From Helicobacteraceae bacterium (GTDB lineage Bacteria; Campylobacterota; Campylobacteria; Campylobacterales; Sulfurimonadaceae): a stretch of DNA of 36,894 nt. Below the pieces are notes generated by a model. That model was not told the origin of the DNA. It ran no database searches and worked only from the letters and a program-made list of their open reading frames with translations. Positions within the stretch are counted from its first letter, which is position 1. The number at the start of each line of letters is the position of its first letter. Where the stretch lies: positions 1 to 36,894 of the forward strand of contig WTBY01000044.1 in the NCBI GenBank assembly GCA_013138865.1, given 5' to 3'. Both the position numbers and the translations under genes were made by a program. Below are positions 31,049 to 36,894 of this stretch, in pieces.

Positions 31049-31318
31049 ATGAATAAATTTATACTAGTAACACTCACTTGTAGTGTTACTCTTTTTGGTG
31101 CTGTAAATGTTAGAATTTGTAAAGAGTGCCATGGTCAAAACTTTGAAAAACATGCACTTCATGCATCTAGAATTATTTCGGAATTACCAAAAGAGGAGAT
31201 CTCCGCTATTTTAATTGGTTTTAAATATGGTACTTATGGTCCAGAACAGAGCATTATGAGAGGTCGTGTTTTCAACTATAGTGACGAAGAGTTGAGAACT
31301 ACGGGTATAGGCAAATAA
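31049..31318 (+). CDS. Small monohaem cytochrome c-like protein
   Basis: 89 aa. A signal peptide (residues 1-19, MNKFILVTLTCSVTLFGAVN region) is followed at once by the haem-binding motif CKECHG (C24, C27, H28). MRGRVFNYSDEELRTTG near the C-terminus corresponds to the distal Met plus last helix of class I cytochromes c. It is short for the family, about 70 residues mature. Periplasmic electron transfer is expected. The lipoprotein gene begins directly after its stop. Confidence 0.72.
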   Translation: MNKFILVTLTCSVTLFGAVNVRICKECHGQNFEKHALHASRIISELPKEEISAILIGFKYGTYGPEQSIMRGRVFNYSDEELRTTGIGK

Positions 31319-31795
31319 ATGTATATTAAATTAACACTACTAGTTGCTACTATATTAACATTTACATCTTGTTCTAAAACAAATGCTTTCACATACTTCA
31401 GCATAAGCAATGAGAGTGAAAAAGCAATTAGTTCACTCCAAAGTGCTACTATTAAAGATAATAAAAAAACCACTGTTATATTCTCAGCTATCAACATTAA
31501 CACTGTTACAGACAAGAGAGAGGATTATGAAAATTTTCTAATATCTATATATTTAGAAGATAAAGATTATTCTGAAGAACTTATGAGTAAGTCATTAACT
31601 CTAAATTCTAAAGCTCCACTAGTTGTTCAAGAGCTTGATGAAAACTCAACACTTCTTAAATTAATGCCTATAAAAAATAGATGGAGCAGATATTACGAAG
31701 TTATGTTTACAAGTGAAAAAAGTGAAAAACTAAATCTTATATATCAAACCTATGACAAGAAGATGGCTTCTTTAACTTTTCAAAAAGAGAATTAA
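31319..31795 (+). CDS. Lipoprotein of unknown function
   Basis: 158 aa, ATG immediately after the cytochrome TAA. Signal peptide with lipobox LTFTSC (Cys18), then SKTNAFTYFSISNESEKAIS and a beta-rich body (KTTVIFSAININTVTDKRED, ISIYLEDKDY, RYYEVMFTSEKSEKLNLIYQ). The length and strand pattern suggest a small beta-sandwich periplasmic domain. Its last 59 bases overlap the 3' end of the convergent slt gene. Confidence 0.68.
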   Translation: MYIKLTLLVATILTFTSCSKTNAFTYFSISNESEKAISSLQSATIKDNKKTTVIFSAININTVTDKREDYENFLISIYLEDKDYSEELMSKSLTLNSKAPLVVQELDENSTLLKLMPIKNRWSRYYEVMFTSEKSEKLNLIYQTYDKKMASLTFQKEN

Positions 31796-33350
31796 TACTT
31801 ATATCTTCACCTAAAATTTGTTTGTAAATTACATAGTTTGCGAGCACTTTTTTTCCATATTCACGACTCTCTGTATTTGACATTAGCTCCATACTTATAA
31901 ATGGCTCATACTTCTCATGTTTACTAAAAGCACCTGTTTGTAAGTGACGTTTTGTAAAGCCCATCCCGCCATTGTAAGCATAAGCAATAAATAGTGGATG
32001 ATACAAAGAACTTTTAATCCATTTTACATGTTTATAAGCATAAGCAATATTACGATCAGCATCAAACATATCTGAGAGTGACTTCATAGGGTTATCTTGT
32101 TTTTTATCAAGTATCTTTGCTAAAAAAGGCATTATTTGCATAACACCAAGTGCATAAGACCTAGAAAGTGAAGCTGGAATAAAACGACTCTCTTGACGCA
32201 TTAGAGACAGCATAAGTGCAACATCATCTTTAGAAAACTCTTTCATAGCATCTTTATATGGCATTATGTAATTATGGTTTGTATAGCTTGATTCACGCTC
32301 CAAAATAAATGATTTTACTGGTATAAGAGATGGATGGGAATAGTGCTTAGCCAATTTTTTCAAGTTAGCTTTAGGTGTTGCTTTAATCTCTTTTAAAATT
32401 TTGTTCCATACAAAAGGGTCTTCTATATCATGTGAAGTTGCTTTTTTATCTACATCTAACTTAATGAAGTAGTTATCAACTCTCTTTTTTAGCTTCTCTT
32501 TTGCATATAAAGAGTAAATGTTAATATCAACACTTTCAGCTAACTCTTGAAGATATTTTTTCTCTTTTTTTATCTGATACATCCAAAACTTGGCTTTATC
32601 TTTATCCATACGATAATAAGACTTCTTATATGTTAAAGCAAGGTAGTGTTTTGATCTAGTTTTATAGTGATATTTTAGTGCATTAATAGCCAAAAAGAAG
32701 TTTGTTTGAGCATTTAGTTTGTCACTTTTAACATTAAATAGTGACTGCTGTATTTTTGAAAGTTTTTTATTTGTAGTTACTTTTTTTACAAAAGTAGAAA
32801 AACCTGATGTAGACGAGAGTCTATTAAGATACTCTTTTGAGATATGAAAGTTAAAATTTTTAACTCTATTTGCAGTTCCAGCTGAGTTAAACCAGTATAG
32901 GAATGCACGAGGAGAGTATTTCTTATAGTTTTTCTTTATGTTTTTCTCTGTAGATATTTTCAACCAATAGAGGTCTTTATTATCTTTAAAACGCTTATAA
33001 AGTAATTTTCTATCTTTAAAAGAGAGCTTCGATACTTTGTATGCACCAAGTCCTAACCAAACACAATCATCATCTTTATTACTCAGAAGTTTTTTAGAGC
33101 TAATTCCTCTGCACTCTTTAACATATTTAAAAGTTTTATCATCAGTTTTTTTTGTATAAGCATTAAAAAGTTTGAAATTTACATTTTCTAACTGATAAAA
33201 TGCTTTGTCTGCTTGAGAGGGAGTAATATCTTGTTTAAAATATTGCCAAATCATAAAGTTTTTTGCACGAGAAGATGGTTTTTTATCTATTTCACTTAGT
33301 GTGATCGCACTAAGTGTAGTAGCTAAAAATATAAGTACTAAGAGTTTAAT
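31737..33350 (-). CDS. slt: Soluble lytic murein transglycosylase (Slt family)
   Basis: SLT-domain enzyme cleaving peptidoglycan. A long helical superhelix region precedes the C-terminal catalytic domain SLMRQESRFIPASLSRSYAL then GVMQIMPFLAK (catalytic Glu in QES) and AYAYNGGMGFTKRHL. An ATG at 33254 is the only ordinary start, but it would drop the signal peptide. The frame is open upstream to 33350 and encodes IKLLVLIFLATTLSAITLSE, a clear export signal. I therefore start at ATT 33350, whose A is the last base of the yggT stop (TAATT), with GGGG five bases before it. Third gene of gltX-yggT-slt. Confidence 0.85.
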   Translation of the reverse strand: MKLLVLIFLATTLSAITLSEIDKKPSSRAKNFMIWQYFKQDITPSQADKAFYQLENVNFKLFNAYTKKTDDKTFKYVKECRGISSKKLLSNKDDDCVWLGLGAYKVSKLSFKDRKLLYKRFKDNKDLYWLKISTEKNIKKNYKKYSPRAFLYWFNSAGTANRVKNFNFHISKEYLNRLSSTSGFSTFVKKVTTNKKLSKIQQSLFNVKSDKLNAQTNFFLAINALKYHYKTRSKHYLALTYKKSYYRMDKDKAKFWMYQIKKEKKYLQELAESVDINIYSLYAKEKLKKRVDNYFIKLDVDKKATSHDIEDPFVWNKILKEIKATPKANLKKLAKHYSHPSLIPVKSFILERESSYTNHNYIMPYKDAMKEFSKDDVALMLSLMRQESRFIPASLSRSYALGVMQIMPFLAKILDKKQDNPMKSLSDMFDADRNIAYAYKHVKWIKSSLYHPLFIAYAYNGGMGFTKRHLQTGAFSKHEKYEPFISMELMSNTESREYGKKVLANYVIYKQILGEDISINSLFEKLKKPSSCHRFDI

Positions 33351-33643
33351 TACTGCCCCATTGCTAATGAATTAAGTACGTTTACTAATACCACACTAAT
33401 AACTTGAAGTCCTACTATTATTATAATAGGTGCTAAATCAAGTCCATTAAAAACAGTTGGTATATTTCTAACTAGGCTGTAAGCCGGCTCTGTTAAGCGT
33501 CTTAAAATTTGTACCACTGGGTTAGATGGATCTGGTTGAACCCAAGAAATTAACGCTGCTATAATTAAAACCCAAATATAAACATTTATAAGTGAATTTA
33601 AAATACCACCTATTCCTACAACTATTCCTATTACTGTATCCAT
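33350..33643 (-). CDS. yggT: YggT family membrane protein
   Basis: 97 aa with two YggT-type hydrophobic stretches (about 4-37 and 70-92) around the conserved WVQPDPSNPVVQILRRLTEP motif and the following YSLVRNIPTVFNGLDLAPII. An inner-membrane protein found widely beside cell-envelope or division genes; exact function not settled. Eleven bases after gltX and overlapping the inferred slt start. Confidence 0.88.
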   Translation of the reverse strand: MDTVIGIVVGIGGILNSLINVYIWVLIIAALISWVQPDPSNPVVQILRRLTEPAYSLVRNIPTVFNGLDLAPIIIIVGLQVISVVLVNVLNSLAMGQ

Positions 33644-33653
33644 TTACTTTTCC

Positions 33654-34952
33654 TTATTTTACTATTTCGCCTAAATAATTTTTAATATGTCCATAAAGAG
33701 CACTTAAGTCAGGTCCATTTTCAGAACCACTAAGAACAATACGAAGAGGTTTAAAAAGGTTTTTTCCTTTAAGTCCACTCTCGCTCATAATATGCTTTTT
33801 AAACTCATCATACTCACTGAAAAATGGTGCATTTTTTATAACTTCACTCAGTTTAGCAACACCCTCTTTATACTCATCGGCTACGTCTTTTGAAGCAAAA
33901 ACTGCTCCAATCTTTTGACGTAACTCTTTAAGTGTACTAGCCTCTTCTAAAAATAGTTTCGCAAGTTCGCCTATCTCTTCATCAGCAAAGCCAACAAAAC
34001 GAGAAAGCTCTTTTGAGTCCATCATTTTTAGATGTTCATGGTTAATAAAACGTAACTTAGTCATATCAAACTTAGCAGGAGCACGAGATATTTTAGTTAA
34101 ATCAAACCACTCTTTGGCCTCATTCATAGTAAAAATTTCATTAGGCACTTTGTTACCTATTAAAATAAGATAGTTTATGATCGCACTTGGTATAAAACCC
34201 TCTTCAAGTAACCACTTAACACTTGAAGCATCATCACGTTTACTCATTTTTTTACCATCATTATTTAAAATAATAGGTAAGTGAGCATACTCAACTTTTT
34301 TGTTATAACCTAAAGCAGATCTAACTAACATCTGTTTAGGTGTATTACTTACATGGTCTTCTCCACGAATGACTAAAGATATATCGCTAATCATATCATC
34401 AACAGCACACGCAAAGTTATATGTTGGGTACTTATCTTGACGCATAATAATAAAGCTATCTACATCATCAGCTTTAAAAGTAATGTTTCCTTTTATAAGG
34501 TCAATTACCTCTGTATCACTTTGCGGTTTTTTAATACGAACAGTAAAAGGGTTCATATTATCAATAGTAAGCTCAGCCGGAAGGTTTGTACAACTATCAT
34601 CATACCTAAAAGGTTTTTTAGCTTCAATAGAAGCTTCACGCTTTTGATCTAGTACGGCAGAAGTACAAAAACAGTTAAAAGCTTTTTTCTCTTGTAGAAG
34701 TTGAAGCGTCATAGCTCTATGATGTTTTAGGTTTTCACTCTGGTGAGTTACATTTATATACTCAATCCCAAAAAGTCCTAAAATATCTAAGATCTCTTTA
34801 TCTTTTCCCTCAATATTACGCTCTTTATCTGTATCTTCTATACGGATAGTTAGAGGCTCATCTCTTTGAAGTGAGACTAAGTAGTTAAAAATAGCAACAC
34901 GAAGGTTACCTATATGCATATCACCTGTTGGACTTGGCGCAAATCTAAGCAT
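33654..34952 (-). CDS. gltX: Glutamyl-tRNA synthetase
   Basis: 432 aa, class I synthetase. N-terminal [20 protein letters not shown] with HIGN as the HIGH motif, [13 protein letters not shown], and [20 protein letters not shown] as KMSKS motif. Campylobacterota generally carry two GltX paralogues, one charging tRNA-Glu and one mischarging tRNA-Gln for the amidotransferase route; which one this is cannot be read here. Shorter than the E. coli enzyme (471), in the usual range for this group. First gene of an operon with yggT and slt. Confidence 0.94.
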   Translation of the reverse strand: MLRFAPSPTGDMHIGNLRVAIFNYLVSLQRDEPLTIRIEDTDKERNIEGKDKEILDILGLFGIEYINVTHQSENLKHHRAMTLQLLQEKKAFNCFCTSAVLDQKREASIEAKKPFRYDDSCTNLPAELTIDNMNPFTVRIKKPQSDTEVIDLIKGNITFKADDVDSFIIMRQDKYPTYNFACAVDDMISDISLVIRGEDHVSNTPKQMLVRSALGYNKKVEYAHLPIILNNDGKKMSKRDDASSVKWLLEEGFIPSAIINYLILIGNKVPNEIFTMNEAKEWFDLTKISRAPAKFDMTKLRFINHEHLKMMDSKELSRFVGFADEEIGELAKLFLEEASTLKELRQKIGAVFASKDVADEYKEGVAKLSEVIKNAPFFSEYDEFKKHIMSESGLKGKNLFKPLRIVLSGSENGPDLSALYGHIKNYLGEIVK

Positions 34953-35036
34953 TGAAGCTCCTGAAAATTAATTAGTGGAATTCTAGCGAAATTTTGTTAA
35001 TTTTGTTAAATATTTATGAATAAAATTATATCAGAA

Positions 35037-35684
35037 CTAAATTATATTTTTCATAGCTACTCTTAACTCTTTCTCATTAGGTAGTATTTTAGCAACTTCT
35101 GAGTGAAAAGATTTTGAGTGATTCATATATATTAAATGTGCTAATTCATGTACCACAACATAGTCAATAAATTCTGGCTCTATTTTCATAAGATTCGTGT
35201 TAAAAGTTAAAACTTTTTTTGAGCTACAACTTCCCCAGCGACGCTTCATCTTTCTAAAAACTATTTCATTAAAATTCAAGTTCATCAACTTAGCATAATA
35301 GCGAGTACGATCAACTATATAATTTTGCGCCATTGTTCTATAAAAATTATCATGCTTTTTTTCTAGAAAACTTTGTGATCTATTTATACTTTTTAGAAGT
35401 AAGTTAAACTCTTCATCACTGTGAATTTCTCTAATAGCACCAAGATATCGTATATGAGTTTTAAGATCATAATTTTGTGGTTTTTTTTTCTCTAATCTAT
35501 TTAAAGTCTTTAAGATCCAAGACTCTTTTTGCATAAAAAAATTATTTATACATTTGGTAGGGGTTTTAAAAATTACATTTAGGTTTTCATCTATTTTAAT
35601 ATAACTATTTTTTAACTTTTTATTATATATATGAGTAAGTTCAACTCCATTAATAGTGAGTTTAAACGTACTCAATAGGATCAC
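35037..35684 (-). CDS. YgjP-like zinc metalloprotease (DUF45/M48-type)
   Basis: 215 aa. Conserved family features: LGAIREI region after a variable N-terminus, [20 protein letters not shown] with RWGSCS, and the zinc motif [20 protein letters not shown] with H179, E180, H183 and a third His downstream. Cytosolic metallopeptidase of unknown substrate. Start is a GTG at 35684 inside the queC end (23-base overlap), the last gene of rhodanese-queC-ygjP. Confidence 0.88.
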   Translation of the reverse strand: MILLSTFKLTINGVELTHIYNKKLKNSYIKIDENLNVIFKTPTKCINNFFMQKESWILKTLNRLEKKKPQNYDLKTHIRYLGAIREIHSDEEFNLLLKSINRSQSFLEKKHDNFYRTMAQNYIVDRTRYYAKLMNLNFNEIVFRKMKRRWGSCSSKKVLTFNTNLMKIEPEFIDYVVVHELAHLIYMNHSKSFHSEVAKILPNEKELRVAMKNII

Positions 35685-36327
35685 TCAACCCAGCTACATT
35701 AAAACCATTAAGTCTAAGTCTACAACTATCACAAACTCCGCAAGCTTTGTTACTATTTTTGTAACAGCTCCAAGTTAAGTGAAGCGGAACATTAGACTTA
35801 ATCGCTTCTTTAACTATTTCACTCTTTTTTAAGTTAACTAGAGGCATCTCAATTTTAACTTTAATTTCAGTAGCAGTACCTAAGTTAATAGAGTTTTCAA
35901 TAGAGTTTATAAACTCTTCACGACAATCAGGATAACCACTACTATCTTCTTCAACAACACCTATACTTAAAACGCTACATCCCTCTTTTTCTGCAATTGC
36001 ACCTGCTATACTTAAAAAAATACCATTTCTAAAAGGTACATAAGTAACAGGGACACCCTCTTCTACTCCGCTAATTGGAACTTCTATGCTTTCATCAATC
36101 AGTGCAGAAGCACCAATCTGTTTAAAAAAATCAAGGTCTAAGTTGTATGAGTTTTTAACACCTAGCGCCTTAGATATATTTTCAAAGCATTCAAGCTCTT
36201 TTTTTTGAGTTAGTTGATCGTAATTAAAATGAAGAGCTATTATTTCATAGCCTTTTTCCTTCATCATAAATGCAGCTAAAGTGGAGTCCATACCTCCACT
36301 CATAATACAGAGTGCTTTTTTACTCAT
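35662..36327 (-). CDS. queC: 7-cyano-7-deazaguanine synthase (queuosine pathway)
   Basis: 221 aa. PP-loop ATPase motif [20 protein letters not shown] (about 7-26), [18 protein letters not shown], and the C-terminal zinc cysteines in [20 protein letters not shown]. It makes preQ0 from carboxydeazaguanine for tRNA queuosine. All key residues present. ATGA overlap with the rhodanese gene. Confidence 0.94.
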   Translation of the reverse strand: MSKKALCIMSGGMDSTLAAFMMKEKGYEIIALHFNYDQLTQKKELECFENISKALGVKNSYNLDLDFFKQIGASALIDESIEVPISGVEEGVPVTYVPFRNGIFLSIAGAIAEKEGCSVLSIGVVEEDSSGYPDCREEFINSIENSINLGTATEIKVKIEMPLVNLKKSEIVKEAIKSNVPLHLTWSCYKNSNKACGVCDSCRLRLNGFNVAGLSDPIEYV

Positions 36328-36725
36328 TTTATAAGTTTAAACCCGTCACTGCTCCATCTACTAACACCACCTTTAATATTATATGGATTGAAACCATTTG
36401 CATGTAGTATTCTCGAAGCAGTAACACTTCTATTTCCACTTGCACAATAGACCAATATTTTTTTATTTTTAAACTGTTTTAGGTAGTCAAGTTCTTTTTC
36501 AAGATTTTGAACAGGAATTAAAATAGCATTAGCGATGTGTCCAACATTTTTATATTCTGCTGGTGTTCGTACATCTAAAATAGTCATATTACTCTCTTCA
36601 TTTTTAATAATATTAGTAGCCTCAGCAGGAGTTATAGAGTTAAAATTAGCAAAAATAATACCTTTTTGGTATAGTAAATATACTCCAGCTAATCCAATAA
36701 AAATATACAGTAAATAGTTGTTCAT
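36324..36725 (-). CDS. Membrane-anchored rhodanese-like protein
   Basis: 133 aa. One N-terminal span (residues 3-19, [17 protein letters not shown]), then a rhodanese domain: [20 protein letters not shown] (about 49-68) and active-site loop [12 protein letters not shown] (Cys94), ending in [12 protein letters not shown]. The catalytic Cys is retained, so sulfur transfer is possible. Anchored on the inner membrane; the side cannot be told with certainty. First gene of the operon with queC. Confidence 0.88.
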   Translation of the reverse strand: MNNYLLYIFIGLAGVYLLYQKGIIFANFNSITPAEATNIIKNEESNMTILDVRTPAEYKNVGHIANAILIPVQNLEKELDYLKQFKNKKILVYCASGNRSVTASRILHANGFNPYNIKGGVSRWSSDGFKLIK

Positions 36726-36746
36726 TAAGTTCCTTAACTTTTATCT

Positions 36747-36857
36747 CTAAAAGTATATCCTTAAAGATCCCAAATAATTCCATAATATTTCACTTACTCC
36801 TAAATTCATAAAAAAACCATCTTTTTTTAATCCTGATGCACCTTTAGAAGCTATCAA
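36747..36857 (-). pseudogene. Short open fragment upstream of the rhodanese gene, possible gene remnant
   Basis: Minus-strand frame reading DLIASKGASGLKKDGFFMNL then GVSEILWNYLGSLRIYF and TAG. The stretch has protein-like composition, but the frame is closed by TGA/TAG near 36885-36890, it lacks a ribosome binding site, and neighbouring frames carry short open pieces (SDGVKNM). It may be a decayed gene end. Otherwise the last 169 bases of the window hold nothing I can support. Confidence 0.25.
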
Positions 36858-36894
36858 ATCATTTTTTACATATTTTTGACTCCATCACTATTAA

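Noticed and set aside
1-36894. CRISPR array, insertion sequence, rRNA or riboswitch
   Set aside because: No regularly spaced repeats, no transposase gene and no recognised structured RNA other than tRNA-Asn were found on reading through the window.

Overview
The window reads as chromosome from an AT-rich Campylobacterota (epsilonproteobacterial) bacterium, probably close to Sulfurimonas. I infer this from base composition, from MurF carrying an N-terminal membrane domain, and from the gltX-yggT-slt and ddl-hydrolase-murF gene orders. Roughly the first 21.7 kb is the structural, lysis and modification part of a prophage; the rest, from tRNA-Asn onward, is ordinary host chromosome. The prophage continues off the left edge, so its transposase or integrase and its repressor are not visible.

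Phage head module (about 0.1-7.9 kb, minus strand). Transcribed leftward: gp37-like DUF1834, Mu I-like protease with an internal scaffold start, lambda D-like decoration protein, lambda E-like major capsid, gp36-like DUF1320, DUF1804 (small-terminase-like), gp28-like large terminase, gp29-like portal (DUF935) and a MuF-like head protein. A plus-strand gene enters from the left edge and converges on MuF. Packaging is Mu-type while the capsid shell is lambda-type.

Phage tail and lysis module (about 8.0-19.8 kb, plus strand). A divergent promoter region at 7.9-8.06 kb separates it from the head genes. The order is two small proteins, tail tube, a tail-assembly chaperone with a textbook -1 frameshift signal, a 1585-aa tape measure, a tail-tip protein, a LamG-bearing tail fibre, a lysis cassette (PLA2-like membrane protein, holin, SLT endolysin) and nested i-/o-spanins. 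I found no contractile sheath gene, so a long non-contractile tail (transposable siphovirus, B3/D3112-like) is likely.

Phage right end (19.8-21.9 kb). Two different D12-class DNA adenine methyltransferases face each other across a bidirectional terminator. Four 18-bp operator-like dyads of the form ATCR...YGAT flank the second one. They are followed by two direct copies and one inverted copy of a motif of about 21-27 bp that resembles MuA-type transposase end-binding sites, suggesting that the phage right end lies just before tRNA-Asn.

Host part (21.9-36.9 kb). tRNA-Asn(GTT); argB and thrC (plus strand); then a minus-strand run ddl, alpha/beta hydrolase, murF, dctQ, dctM in which adjacent genes overlap or nearly touch, followed by ppk2 with its own promoter and a small coupled lipoprotein. 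A short plus-strand set follows: a small acidic protein, a mini cytochrome c and a lipoprotein. Next come the minus-strand operons gltX-yggT-slt (slt apparently starting at an ATT codon fused to the yggT stop) and rhodanese-queC-ygjP-like.

The most interesting structures are the dyad family around the second methylase, the frameshift cassette, the non-canonical starts of slt and of the phage protease, the apparently truncated nuclease tail on MuF, and the PLA2-like motif in the lysis cassette.
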